DNA of 64,000 nt from Stomorhina lunata (GCA_933228675.1 OW121741.1:24909420-24973419), one strand, 5' to 3'. Shown: positions 1 to 12,690, counted from the first letter of the stretch. Notes: generated from the sequence alone by a model not told the origin. Numbers and translations: made by a program.

Positions 1-1770
1 GTCATAGTCTAGTCATAGTCTAGTCATAGTCTAGTCATAGTCTAGTCATAGTCTAGTCATAGTCTAGTCATAGTCTAGTCATAGTCTAGTCATAGTCTAG
101 TCATAGTCTAGTCATAGTCTAGTCATAGTCTAGTCATAGTCTAGTCATAGTCTAGTCATAGTCTAGTCATAGTCTAGTCATAGTCTAGTCATAGTCTAGT
201 CATAGTCTAGTCATAGTCTAGTCATAGTCTAGTCATAGTCTAGTCATAGTCTAGTCATAGTCTAGTCATAGTCTAGTCATAGTCTAGTCATAGTCTAGTC
301 ATAGTCTAGTCATAGTCTAGTCATAGTCTAGTCATAGTCTAGTCATAGTCTAGTCATAGTCTAGTCATAGTCTAGTCATAGTCTAGTCATAGTCTAGTCA
401 TAGTCTAGTCATAGTCTAGTCATAGTCTAGTCATAGTCTAGTCATAGTCTAGTCATAGTCTAGTCATAGTCTAGTCATAGTCTAGTCATAGTCTAGTCAT
501 AGTCTAGTCATAGTCTAGTCATAGTCTAGTCATAGTCTAGTCATAGTCTAGTCATAGTCTAGTCATAGTCTAGTCATAGTCTAGTCATAGTCTAGTCATA
601 GTCTAGTCATAGTCTAGTCATAGTCTAGTCATAGTCTAGTCATAGTCTAGTCATAGTCTAGTCATAGTCTAGTCATAGTCTAGTCATAGTCTAGTCATAG
701 TCTAGTCATAGTCTAGTCATAGTCTAGTCATAGTCTAGTCATAGTCTAGTCATAGTCTAGTCATAGTCTAGTCATAGTCTAGTCATAGTCTAGTCATAGT
801 CTAGTCATAGTCTAGTCATAGTCTAGTCATAGTCTAGTCATAGTCTAGTCATAGTCTAGTCATAGTCTAGTCATAGTCTAGTCATAGTCTAGTCATAGTC
901 TAGTCATAGTCTAGTCATAGTCTAGTCATAGTCTAGTCATAGTCTAGTCATAGTCTAGTCATAGTCTAGTCATAGTCTAGTCATAGTCTAGTCATAGTCT
1001 AGTCATAGTCTAGTCATAGTCTAGGCATAGTCTAGTCATAGTCTAGTCATAGTCTAGTCATAGTCTAGTCATAGTCTAGTCATAGTCTAGTCATAGTCTA
1101 GTCATAGTCTAGTCATAGTCTAGTCATAGTCTAGTCATAGTCTAGTCATAGTCTAGTCATAGTCTAGTCATAGTCTAGTCATAGTCTAGTCATAGTCTAG
1201 TCATAGTCTAGTCATAGTCTAGTCATAGTCTAGTCATAGTCTAGTCATAGTCTAGTCATAGTCTAGTCATAGTCTAGTCATAGTCTAGTCATAGTCTAGT
1301 CATAGTCTAGTCATAGTCTAGTCATAGTCTAGTCATAGTCTAGTCATAGTCTAGTCATAGTCTAGTCATAGTCTAGTCATAGTCTAGGCATAGTCTAGTC
1401 ATAGTCTAGTCATAGTCTAGTCATAGTCTAGGCATAGTCTAGTCATAGTCTAGTCATAGTCTAGTCATAGTCTAGTCATAGTCTAGTCATAGTCTAGTCA
1501 TAGTCTAGTCATAGTCTAGTCATAGTCTAGTCATAGTCTAGTCATAGTCTAGTCATAGTCTAGTCATAGTCTAGTCATAGTCTAGTCATAGTCTAGTCAT
1601 AGTCTAGTCATAGTCTAGTCATAGTCTAGTCATAGTCTAGTCATAGTCTAGTCATAGTCTAGTCATAGTCTAGTTATAGTCTAGTCATAGTCTAGTCATA
1701 GTCTAGTCATAGTCTAGTCATAGTCTAGTCATAGTCTAGTCATAGTCTAGTCATAGTCTAGTCACTAGTC
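1..1770. repeat. 11-bp satellite, unit GTCATAGTCTA, about 160 copies
   Basis: An uninterrupted head-to-tail array of GTCATAGTCTA begins at the first base of the window, so its true left end is unseen. It breaks up at about 1764-1770, where the last unit becomes GTCACTAGTC. I see only four substitutions in about 160 units: T to G at about 1025, 1388 and 1432 (spaced by multiples of 11), and C to T at about 1675. No indels were noticed. Such homogeneity suggests recent amplification or an assembly consensus. Confidence 0.98.
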
Positions 1771-3552
1771 AATTTTGAAATTTTCTTCTAAGGAGTCCCA
1801 CTGTTCCAAATAGTAATAGTGGTCCTAGAATCATCAACCTAGACGCATAGCACAACAGCATAGCTTACACATACACTCTCACATTTATACAAAGTTGCCT
1901 ATTTGAGTGACTGGCTGTCACAGGACATAATTTATATTCGCATGCCTGAACTCAAAAAGTCCTCTTTAGACATTTACGTCTAGTACATCTAGCAGTTGCT
2001 GCTACTGCTGTTGCAGCAGTAAAAGACATTTATTCAGTGTGAAGAGTATGAGAAAAAGCTTGAGAAAATTGGGTGGACATTTTGACATTTGTTGCTATTA
2101 TTTTTCCTCACTTTTTCTCTTCTAAGTTTTTGTACTGTAATACTTGGTCCCTGAATATCTGGTTGTTGCAGTTGTTGCTTATGTTTTGTTATTCATTTTC
2201 ATGTTTTTCCTTATTTCACTGATACATAATTCTTTTCCATTGTTTTTTTTTTGCGCTACTCCATATCAGAGTTTAGTTTTTGTGCTTGCAAGAGCTGCCT
2301 GTTTTTTTTTTGTTTCATTCTGTTGTAGCTGTCACTGTACATGACTGATGATGCCCACTGTGTCATGTTATATGCTCCATGATGGTCACTTAACTGCATA
2401 AGTCATCGCTTGACATTCTGTTCGTTATGATATATATGAGCAGTAAAGGAAGTATGAAAAAGAAGAGATGAAATGAGTTGGGCAAAAACTTTAGACTGAA
2501 AAGGGTCAGAGTTAGATGTGTTGTAAATGATATTGGGATAGATTTGTGTTTTCTTATTTTTGAGGAGAAGAATTATGACTTTGGAAAAGCAGTTATTTAA
2601 GATTGATGGTTTTCTGAGTAGGTTTAAAGAAAATTAGAAAAAAATGGATATGGATGTGATTCAAGGACTGGCAGGGATAAGCTTTATATGCAATTAATTC
2701 CAGTTAAAAAATACAAATAGTATTTGGTATCTAAAATTTTGGTTATCTTTTTTTAAATTCTTAAATATGACTGTCTGTAGTCCATATCCTTTAAATTGAT
2801 TAAATTTTCTTATCCCCCTTTAAGTTCTTTTTAAAAATCATAAATCTGACATAACTTCACTCTAAAATCCAATTAAAATCTCAAATTACGTCTCCTTATA
2901 ATAAACACTAAAATTTTCAATTTTAACTTCAAAATAGTCTCAAGCTATTTCAATATTGACACTGACAATGTCAACTTAAACATTTAACTTGGGATGTCAA
3001 ATATTTTATGAATGCAAATCAAAGATCAAAATGTTTCTAACAGCAAAAAAATAATGTCGTAAAATAGTAAAACCAAATGATGCATGAATAGTCAAGAATT
3101 TGATGGAATAAATGTGCATAAACACATTTAACTTGTCAGAAATGCTAGAGCAACAAAAATACGAATGAAACTACAAATACGATATTTCAAATTGTACTAG
3201 ATCTGAGTTTACTTACTTTCATACATACATATGTACTTATGTACTTACGTATGTATGTATGTATGTATGTATATAAAACTATACAATAAACTCATGTCAT
3301 CCGCTTACATCGAATGAAGTTTACATACCGAAAATATTCTCAACAAAAATAACAAACGAGATGCAATTTTCGAAAATGTAGAAAATGTCATTGAGCTGTC
3401 ACAAGGCATAGTGATGCAAAAATGTTATTATCCCCCCATGAAACACAGTGGGTGACACTTCTGAATGTGACAGTAGCAAATGTAACATGGAGTATATAAA
3501 TAGAAAATAACAGAGAAATGAAAGAATGGTATCATTTTACTTTTTCATTAAA
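1771..3552. other. Non-coding A+T-rich stretch with an ATGT microsatellite
   Basis: No credible gene was seen. The open frames here are short, hydrophobic translations of T-rich DNA. A short (ATAC/ATGT) microsatellite lies at about 3220-3272. Nothing here resembles the elements found elsewhere in the window. Confidence 0.6.
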
Positions 3553-5198
3553 CCAATGAATTTTTGAAAAATTCCCTATAAAAAGTGAATTTTTGAAAAA
3601 TTCCCTATAAAAATTAATTTTACAAAAATTCCCTATAAAAAGTGAATCTTTAAAAAATTTTCTATAAAAAGTGATTCTTTTAAAAATTCCCTATAAAAAT
3701 AAAATTTTTGAAAAATTTCTTCTAAAAAGCAAATTTTTAAAAATTTTTTTCTAAAAAGTGAATTTTTAAAAATTTCCTCTAAAAAGTGAATTTATTAAAA
3801 ATTACCTTTAAAAAGTGAATTTTTGAAAAATACCCTATAATAAGTAAATTTTTGAAAAATTCCCTATAAAAAGTAAATTTTTGAAAAATTCCCTATAAAA
3901 AGTGAATTTTTTAAAAATTCCCTAAAAAAAGAAAATTTTTGAAAAATTTCTATAACTACCGAAATTTGGAAAAATTCCTTATAAAAAGCGAGTTTTTGAA
4001 AAATTCCCTATAAAAAGTGAATTTTTGAAAAATTCCCTATAAATTTCTTCTAAAAATTTAATTTTTCAAAATTTCCTCTAAAAAGTGAATTTATTAAAAA
4101 TTTCCTTTAAAAAGTGAATTCATTAAAAATTCCCGTTAAAAAGTGAATTTTTGAAAAATTCCCTTTAAAAAGTGAAGTTTTGAAAAATTCCCTATAAAAA
4201 GTGAATTTTTGAAAAATTTCCTATAAAAAGTGAATTTTTGAAAAATTACCTATAAAAAGAAAATTTTTGAAAAATTTCTATAACTAACGAATTTTTGAAA
4301 AATTCCCTATAAATAGTGAATTTTTGAAAAAATTCACTATAAATAGTGAATTTTTGAAAAAATTCACTATAAATAGTGAATTTTTGAAAAATTCCCTATA
4401 AAAAGTGAATTTTTTAAAAATTCCCTATAAAAAGTGAATTTTTTAAAAATTCCCTATCAAAAGTGAATTTTTTAAAAATTCCCTATAAAAATTAAATTTT
4501 TGAAAAATTTCTTCTAAAAAGTAAATTTTTAAAAAATTGTTTCTAAAAATTGAATTTTTCAAAATTTCCTCTAAAAATTAAATTTTTTAAAAATTCCCTT
4601 TAAAAAGTGAATTCATTAAAAATTCCCTTTAAAAAGTGAATTTTTCAAAAATTCCCTTTAAAAAGTTAATTTTTGAAAAATTCCCTTTAAAAGTGAAAAA
4701 AAATTCCCTATAAAAAGAAAATTTTTAAGAAATTTCTTTAAAAAGTGATTCTTTTAAAAATTCCCTATAAAAAGTAAATTTTTGAAAAATTTCCTTTAAA
4801 AAGTAAATTTTTAAAAAATTCTTCTAAAAAGTGAATTTTTAAAAATTTCCTCTAAAAAGTGAATTTATTAAAAATTCCCTTTAAAAAGTGAATTCATTAA
4901 AAATTCCCGTTAAAAAGGGAATTTTTGAAAAATTCCCTTTAAAAAGTGAATTTTCGAAAAATTCTCTTTAAAAAGTGAATTTTTGAAAAATTCCCTATAA
5001 AAAGTAAATTTTTGAAAAATTACCTATAAAAAGTGAATTTTTGAAAAATTACCTATAAAAAGTGAATTTTTGAAAAATTCCATATAAAAAGTGAATTTTT
5101 AAAAAATTCCCTATAAAAAGTGAATTTTTTTAAAAATTCCCTACAAAAAGTGAATTTTTGAAAAAATCCCTATAAATAGTGAATTTTTGAAAAACTGC
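3553..5198. repeat. 29-bp A+T-rich minisatellite
   Basis: About 56 diverged copies of a unit of roughly 29 bp. Its two halves are GTGAATTTTTGAAAAATT and CCCTATAAAAA. Variants include CCTTTAAAAAG and TTCTAAAAAG half-units and short locally duplicated blocks, for example around 4320-4380. It shares the CTATA(A/G)AAAA flavour of the arrays at 23.5, 36-41 and 53-55 kb but not their perfect CTATAG palindrome. Confidence 0.95.
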
Positions 5199-5319
5199 CT
5201 TAAAGCTCTAAAACCTAAGCACCTTCTCGACATAGTCACGAATACTCGTGACTATGCCAAATATATTCGTCCATGTTAAAAAGGTTTTAGCCAGTCTTAA
5301 CAATCTTAGTCTTAACAAT

Positions 5320-5719
5320 CTACTAAGCTACCGCCAGTACGGAATTCGAAGAGGACATTCTTCGATGATACCTATCGAAAAAATAGTGTCATTTAATCCA
5401 ACGTTTTGGCGAAAGTAAAGCTGTGGCTATGTCTAAGGCGTTCGATAGAGTATAGCATAGTGTACTTTTATCAAAACTTAATGCCTTTTCTGTTGGTAAT
5501 TATTTCTCTGGATTTATATTAAGCTTCCTCAGATATCACACTATAAGAGTATTCGTAGACTGGGTCACATTAAACGAGTTAAAGATTTATTCAGGGCTAC
5601 CTCAAGGCTCCTTTCTTCTCCTACACTATTTCTTATATTAATTAACGACCTTTTACGTCAAATCTTGACGTCTATATATAAAGCGATTGATCGGTCAGTG
5701 GCAAATTATGCTGCTCGCG
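5320..5719 (+). pseudogene. Jockey/CR1-group reverse transcriptase relic, N-terminal piece
   Basis: The DNA at 5320-5690 aligns by eye with 61245-61640 of the intact retrotransposon frame in this window. It contains the region coding for the RQYGFRSGRS-like motif, the DISKAFDRVWH-like region, and the SPTLFL-IFLNDLL stretch. Here it is riddled with stops and frameshifts. It ends abruptly at about 5719, where an unrelated 285-bp repeat begins, and the homologous 3' part resumes at about 6345. The catalytic Asp-Asp box region is lost at this break. It is a dead copy of the family described at 60621-62592. Confidence 0.8.
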
Positions 5720-6004
5720 CAGTGGGATGGTGGACAAAAAAATGGAAATATGTCTGTAACTAAGATGAGTTGGGGAGTCTAGAAAGCCTAGGTTTTACTG
5801 AGGCGGTGCAATGCCCCCAAAGTAAGGCACCTCATAAAACACTTAAAACGATAAAAAAATTGTCATTTCGGAACCGATTTGAAGAATCATACTATAAAAT
5901 AAATATATAGGTCAAGATCTATAAAAAACATGTATATCCTATTTCTTACGATTTTAAAGATATTCGACTTTAAAAATTAATATTTTCAATTTTGTCCCAT
6001 ACTG
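5720..6004. mobile_element. Short dispersed element with candidate TIRs, copy a
   Basis: This 285-bp block inside the retrotransposon relic recurs, diverged, at 13454-13817. The left end reads CAGTGGGATGGTGGACAAAA. The right end is TTTTGTCCCATACTG, whose reverse complement is CAGTATGGGACAAAA, so the two ends form an imperfect terminal inverted repeat. Internal matches to the second copy include AAAGCCTAG(G/A)TTTTACTG and CACTTAAAACGAT. No coding capacity was seen. I could not establish a target duplication, so the superfamily is unassigned. Confidence 0.6.
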
Positions 6005-6124
6005 CACCAAACTTTTACATCACACAGTTGGCATCTTCCCCAAAGGAAAGTCAGGGAAGATCTTTGTGTGTGTGAGGATTTCATACCAAGATATTTGCTT
6101 GGTCCGTTAGATCATAGTAAAAAC

Positions 6125-6300
6125 GGCCCCCTAACGTTAGAAGAGGACGTCCGAAACATCGATGGAAATACCAAGTAGAGAAAAATCTGTCAAAGCTTGT
6201 CCTACGAAACTGGATTATATGCGCACAATATCGAAGATCATGGTATTCTAAAATATACTCGGTCTTTGAACTTAACAGGTTGTAAATATGAGCTATTTGG
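6125..6300 (+). pseudogene. Non-LTR polymerase tail relic (RGRP...RW motif), copy 1
   Basis: The plus strand reads RRGRPKHRWKYQVEKNLSKL and then, after a few residues, NWIICAQYRRSW. The pattern RGRPxxRWxxxVxxDL followed by NWxxxAQDRxxW is familiar from the C-terminal tail of many insect non-LTR retrotransposon proteins. A sister copy lies at 21729-21880. Only the tail is present. It sits between the 285-bp repeat and the resumed Jockey/CR1-type relic and belongs to a different element family. Confidence 0.55.
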
Positions 6301-6330
6301 GTTAGGTTCGTTGGACTAACCACATTTTTC

Positions 6331-6880
6331 AATTATCTTAAGCAACATTCAAGATACTTCAATCCAGCTGATGTTCAAACTATTTACACCACCTTTATCC
6401 GACCGGAAATGGAATAGAACTCTCATGTATGGCCGGCACTTCAAAGGTTATTTTGGAGCTTCTCAACTGAGTACAGGCGGAGCCGAAGGTGCTTATTGGG
6501 GACATTAGGGTATCCAACTCTATTGACTCAATTGGACACCGTCACAGTGTGAGTTGTGTCTCACTGATCTATCGCTACTACTTTGGTATGTATTCTAACG
6601 AAATCATGGAACTCGTTACTAAAACTCGAATTTTCTTACGCAACACATGTTTATCTGTTAGAGCTCATCCCTTCGTTGTCGTTTGGCCAGTAGATCGAAC
6701 AAAATATTACAAAGAAAATAGTGTTCGTATATGAAATTTACTTCCCGCTGAAGTTTTCCTTTCCACTAGATGCAAATCAAATGCCCACAAACACTACTCC
6801 TTCCATTCCATAACCTATTTTCCTAGTTCCAACAGATTTCGTTGCATTAGTAGGGGTCATCCCCTAAGTGTTCGTCCCAA
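6331..6880 (+). pseudogene. Jockey/CR1-group retrotransposon relic, C-terminal piece and 3' UTR
   Basis: This segment matches 61995-62560 of the intact copy: the post-RT region with the sense of YTTYIRPKMEYNSHVWAG, then VLIGD-RV-NSIDS-HRR, then the RELV/FLRNTR/RAHPFVV segment, then the HKHYS end. One stretch stays open (6489-6734, about 81 codons), but frameshifts and stops interrupt the rest. The 3' UTR hairpin TAGGGG-TCAT-CCCCTA is conserved at 6851-6866, and an A-rich tail follows at about 6880. Domain loss and breaks make it non-functional. Confidence 0.85.
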
Positions 6881-7109
6881 ATTAAAAAATAATCAGGGTC
6901 GAGTGGTTTTTCAATGAATAACTAAAGATAGGAGCGCAGTTTTAATAGACTTAACTATAGGCATTAGGGTGGGTCGTTTTTTGACTTATGTCTCTGGTCG
7001 ACTTCTAATAGTGAAATTATGTGGCCAAATTATGTCAATCGGAAGTGTGCAAAATATTATTCATTTATTTTAAGGATTCGAGTCCGCGCAACGTGCCCAA
7101 AGTTTTTTT

Positions 7110-7178
7110 GCTGGAAAAAGTGACAAAACAATTTTTAGATAATTTTTATCTACAAATTGTTTTGTCACTTTTTCCAGC
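7110..7178. repeat. 31-bp-arm hairpin inside the hAT-like MITE
   Basis: The left arm (7110-7140) and right arm (7148-7178) are complementary over 31 bases with one mismatch, around a 7-base loop of AATTTTT. The arm begins GCTGGAAAAAGTGACAAAAC. It lies immediately inside the left terminal repeat. Confidence 0.95.
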
Positions 7179-8150
7179 AACTTTTGATAAAAAGGCAATA
7201 AGTAAATATTTTACGCTAAGATTAAGTTTATTTATTAAAAAATATTAATCCTACAAATTTATGGGGACCATATTGACCCCATAAATTTTTAATTTTTGCT
7301 CCCATGTCTTTGAAGGTTTAAAATATTTTTTATAGTAAAGAAAATGAATCTTGGTGTCAAATAATAACATTAAGGGTTTTTAATTAAAATTTAATCAAAA
7401 TAATAACATTAATAGTTTTTAAACAAAATTTGCTGAAAAAAGTTCCAAAAAAAAACTTACGTCATTGTTGACCCCATGTCTAAAAAGGGTTAAAATATTT
7501 TATTTTAATCAAAAAGACTTTGTCTTAGTGTAAAATAATTACTTTTAAGTATATTTATTAAAATTCAGTAATAAATCAATAACATTACTTATATAAAGAA
7601 TAAAAAAAAAATACAAAAAATCAAATTTTTCATTTTTGCCTCCGGAAAAAAAGGGTTAAGTTTACCCAATTTTAAAAACAAAGAACCTGTTTATATTTTC
7701 CATAGTATGGATAATTTTATTCCATATAAACATTATTAAAATTGAACATAAATAAGATTTATGAAGCATTTACTCAAATTATGAGCAAAAAATTACTGTT
7801 TTGCGAAATTCGTCGAATTCGAACACAAGGTGCGGGAAAATGGTTTGAGATATCGACCTAAATTTTTTTGCGTTTTATTGTCTTTTTTATCTATTTTAAC
7901 ACACTGATGAGAGAAATTCAAATTTCTAATATTTGTTTAACAAAATTTTCAAAAAATTAAAAAATGCGTTTTGAAACCCACCTGAGAAAAATGACCCATT
8001 TTTGATTATGAAAAAAGCTAAGTAAAAATTGTTATATTTTAACAAAATTCATTTATGAAGTACTAACAAGTCTTAAAATGATAAATCATGTCTTACTTTG
8101 CGAGCTTTTGTCCAAAGTAGTTTTTTCTAGCGGTGTATCCTTAGGTGTAT

Positions 8151-8849
8151 TGTCAAGGACACGAATTTTTGGGGGAAAAGCGCAATAACTTCAAAACTGT
8201 TTTATGGATTTCAAATATTGATGACTTCAGTTAAAGCTTCATTAGTTCACTTTTAGATTCCATTATCTATTCTCTTTAAATTAAATTGTAAATGGATGAA
8301 ATGTAGCAAAAACTGCAAATACTCTAAGTTTTCCCCATACAAATGGGCTCAGAAACTTTGGGCCCGTTGCGCGGACTCGTATCCTAAAAATAAATCAATA
8401 ATATTTTGCACACTTCCGATTGACACAACTTGGCCATATAATTTCACTATTAGAAGTCGATCAGAGACAAAAGTCTAAAAACGACCCACCCTATTAGACA
8501 TGTTGTCAAGGACACGAATTTTAGTGGAAAAATCGCAATAACTCCAAAATTGTTTTATGGATTTCTAATTTTTATGTCTTTTAGAAAAGCTGCATTAGTT
8601 TACTTTTAGATTTCATTACCTTTTCTTTAAAAAATAAATCGTGAATGGACGAAATGTAGCAAAAACTGCAAATACTCTAATTTTTCCCCATACAAATTGG
8701 CTCAAAAAGTTTGAGCCCGTTGCGCGGCTTGTATCCTAAAAATAAATTAATAATATTTTGCACACTTCCGATTGATATAATTTGGCCACATACTTTCACT
8801 ATTAGTTAGAAGTCGATCAGAGACAAAAGTCAAAAAACGACCCACCCTA
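8151..8849. repeat. 353-bp direct duplication of the MITE right end
   Basis: TGTCAAGGACACGAATTTT starts both units, at 8151 and 8504. Both run through shared AAATGTAGCAAAAACTGC and TTGCACACTTCCGATTGA to the CGACCCACCCTA end. The two units are diverged by point changes and small indels, so the duplication is not recent. Confidence 0.9.
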
Positions 8850-8857
8850 ATAGGCAT

Positions 8858-10328
8858 CATGTGATCTAGAGAATAGAAACGGATCAATTCAAGAAAGTAT
8901 ATAGGTATTAATAATACGTTTCAAGGTTTTAAGAAAAAATGAGTTAAGACTAACAATTCTAAAGTCATTCAACTTCATTGGGGTAGCTTTAGATATTAAA
9001 ACTGCTTCACAACTAGTCCAGGATGCACTTATAAAAGATAGTCTCGCTTAGATCTAGTTCAAGCCTTTTGATAAAAGAATTTTTAAGTCTTTGAAGAACT
9101 TATTCTTTTAATATTTTCTTCAACTTGACTTCACTCGGCCTGGCACAGATGAGGGATGTCATCATATAAAATACATACCATGTGAAATGAAGCAACATAA
9201 CAAATTGTGACTTCAACATATTACAGCAGCAACAGAAAAATGTCAAGCAAATATATTTGCCAAACGTGTATGGAGTACGAAATACTTATTTACAGATTGC
9301 AATAAAGTTCTTGCTATTTTTTTTTTTTTTGTTTCTATTGTCTTCCTACTCTACCAAGAACAAACAGATTTTCATCTATGCAGATCTACTTGGAACCCTA
9401 AGAGTCATAGTAATGCCAGACCATATAGTGACGCAGTAGTAGGGAATCCAAAAGAGTGTTGAGTTGCAAGCGAAATGAATGGTATATGTCAGTAGGAGAT
9501 GTTTGCTGTATTTGTATTTACATTGCTATGGTGGAGTCGATTCAAGTTGGATGTTTTTCTCTAGGAGACATCGTAACATATGAATAAGAAATGATAAGAT
9601 TTGAACTCAACCGGAGGAGGGTACAAAAATTAATATTGCAAGGAGTCAGGGAAGTATTAAAAGTACTTTCTGTTTACTTGGCTGAAGTTGCATTAAGATT
9701 TAAGAAAACGTGATTGAAACTGTATTTGTTGTTGACACAAATCTTGAGGATTTATAATGTATATGGAAACCATCCCTTTTCCACATCTCCTTTACAAACA
9801 CCCTTTACAGAAAAACATTTACAATCTTCAAAAACTTACTCCTACTAAAGATGTGTCATTCAACATCAGGCGAACTAACTGATGTTGAATGTTGCCATTG
9901 CTACTGCTGCTGCTGCAGTAGTTGTTGATGTTGCAAACCCTAGGATCCAAAGCAACTCATGCCATGTCGTCTTGAAATCATTATACTTATCTTCAGTAGC
10001 TGCAACAATAAGACTTCTGTTTATTTATATTCTTTATATCCTGGACATTTCTTATGTCGTTTGTGTTTGTTAGTTTATGAGTGCATTTGTCATATGCACA
10101 TTTATATTTAACAACAAATGGGTTTTAATAGGGAGACCAGGACCCCAAAAAAAATATATAAAAATTTAAAATTAATTTTTTTTTTTATTCTATAAATAGT
10201 TTTTGTTAAAGAAGTGCTCTCTAAAATTATTTCAGCATTAATTTTCATCCTAAATTTTCTTTTGCAAATTTCCCTACATTCCCGCTCACCCTAACTCCTT
10301 CCTTTTAATGCCACTACTTCTTATTTTT
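8858..10328. other. Non-coding stretch with one strong short hairpin
   Basis: No gene supported. A perfect 13-bp-arm inverted repeat (CATTCAACATCAG with its complement, 9-base loop) lies at 9857-9891. A GCTGCTGCTGC run follows at about 9904. The rest is A+T-rich and unremarkable. Confidence 0.6.
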
Positions 10329-10462
10329 TATACCCATCATCAAAAAGAATAGGGGGTATATTGAGATTGTCATTCCGTTTGTAATTTTCTTAATATTGGC
10401 TCAAAAATCAAAAACGATATATATTCTGAATCCTTATGAAATTCTAAGACGATTGAAGATGC

Positions 10463-10759
<297 letters not shown>

Positions 10760-11164
10760 GAAATCACGATAACGCCTAAACGAAAGGAGCTAGCTCACTG
10801 AAACTTGGTAAAACCATTCTTCATCTCTGAGAAATGGTATTGAAATTGGGCAAAATCGCTCCGTATAACCTCGCCTACGCTAATCGCTTATATGCTAATA
10901 AAAAACAAACTATAATAGCTATGAGGGTAAAATTTGGTATATAGAAGTTTTACATAAGCCCTAGGTAGCATATAAAATTTCATCAAAATCGGTTCACATT
11001 TAGTCATAGCTCCCATGCAAAAAACTTACGGAAACAGCCAAAATTTCGCCTAAAATACACTTAAATGTCAATAACTCTAAAACTATAATAGATATAACCA
11101 CTAAATTTAGCACGAGGAGGTCTTATGTCAATGCCAACCAGTGTGCAAAATTTTGTCACAATCG

Positions 11165-11830
11165 GTCACAATTTGACCATAGCTCCAATATAAAAAACTT
11201 ACGGAAACACAAAAATACAAAAAGAAAAGGGGGTTTGTGTCCGTCTGTCCGTTAACGAAAAGGGCTACAGCAACAAAATTTTACGAAAGGAAGTTTTATA
11301 TGAATGCCAGCCAGCGTGGAAAATTTTGTTACAATCGGTTACTATTTGACCATAGCTCCCATATAAACAACTTACGGAAACACAAAAATACAAAAAGAAA
11401 AGTCGGTTTATGTCCGTCTGTCCGTCAGATAAAGCCCGATAGCGCCTTGACGAAAAAGGCTACAGCAACAAAATTTTACAAAAGGAAGTTTTATATGAAT
11501 GCCAGCCAGCGTGGAAAATTTTGTTACAATCGGTTACTATTTCACCATAGCTCCCATATAAACAACTTACGGAAACACAAAAATATAAAAAGAAAAGACA
11601 GTTTATGTCCGTCTGTCCGTCAGATAAAAGCCCGATAGCGCCTTAACGAAAAGGGCTACAGCAACAAAATTTTACAAAAGGAAGTTTTATGTAAATGTCA
11701 GCCAGTGTGCAAAATTTTATTACAATCGGTTACTAATTGACCATAGCTCCCATACAAAAAACTTACGGAAACACAAAAATACAAAAAGAAAAGACGGTTT
11801 ATGTCCGTCTTTCCGTCAGAGAAAAGCGCG
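11165..11830. repeat. About 195-bp central tandem repeats of the Helentron
   Basis: CTTACGGAAACACAAAAATA recurs at about 11198, 11371, 11565 and 11762. Each time it is followed by a GTCCGTCTGTCCGT segment, GGCTACAGCAACAAAATTTT, and an ACAATCGGTTACTA segment. The units are about 173-197 bp long. Counterparts occur in the sister copies at 16.4-16.9 and 29.9-30.2 kb. Confidence 0.9.
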
Positions 11831-12690
11831 ATAGCTCCTTAACTACAAGAGCTAGAGAGACAAAATTAAGTAAAAGTATTTTAGATATGTTATAGAAATT
11901 GTGTGCTGAAAATGCGAAAAATTGGTTCACATTTTGTTGGAGCTCCCATATGACCCTGCCCCGGGAATCACATTTATGCTGATAAATTGAATAAAATTGT
12001 AAAATCTATGACTACTAAATTTAGAACAGAGAAGTTTTTTGCAACTTGCAGTCAGTATGTCAAATTTTATAGGAATCGGTTCATTTTTGACCATAGCTTT
12101 CATATAAAAACCGCTTCCTGAAACCACTAAAATGCCACAAACGCCAGTTAAAAGCTATTAAATTATAAACTATGTCAGTTATGGCCACTAAATTTTGCAC
12201 AAATAAACTTTGTATCAATACCAGCCAAGTCTGTAAAATTTTGTAACAATCGGTCAACATTTGGCCATAGTTCTTATATATATAACATCCCCTTTTTATA
12301 TCTACAATCAAAAAGATTTGGAGGTACATTCAGTATATTAAGATTGCTTCTACGAAATTAGATAGCTATCAATCAATGTAAGGTCCAGACTTTATACACG
12401 GTAGATGCATTAGGAACTCCTAACAAAATATATGAACCTGCCGTGTTGCTTAATGTAAAACTATATTCGGTTATGGAACGGCATTTTGTCCAAGGTAAAT
12501 ACTAGGGAAACCACTTAGATACTTTCAAATGTTGAACTATAGTAACTATACCACTGCAACCGAATTTAGTCCAAATATATTACCAACAATACCACATTTG
12601 GTCAACATTTTGAATTAGCTGCACTCTCGCACAACTTGATGGTGGGTATACAAGATTCGGCACAGCCGAATATAACACTCTTTCTTGTTT

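Larger units (their letters stand above)
6965..8849. mobile_element. hAT-like non-autonomous element (long-TIR MITE) with 8-bp TSD
   Basis: The ends are perfect inverted repeats, TAGGGTGGGTCGTTTTTTG at 6965 and its complement ending at 8849, extending with high similarity for about 145 bp. The 8-bp direct repeat ATAGGCAT flanks it exactly at 6957-6964 and 8850-8857. An 8-bp duplication with TAG-starting ends is typical of the hAT superfamily. No transposase is encoded; open frames inside are short and unsupported. The interior holds a strong hairpin (7110-7178) and a tandem duplication of the right end (8151-8849), so a third internal copy of the terminal sequence lies at about 8345-8494. It inserted just downstream of the retrotransposon relic. 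Confidence 0.88.

Noticed and set aside
1..1770. CRISPR-like regular repeat
   Set aside because: There are no spacers; it is a simple head-to-tail 11-bp satellite in an insect-type genome.
11237..11638. 133-codon frame with an internal duplication
   Set aside because: It lies wholly in the 195-bp tandem units of a Helentron; the duplication is that of the DNA repeat.
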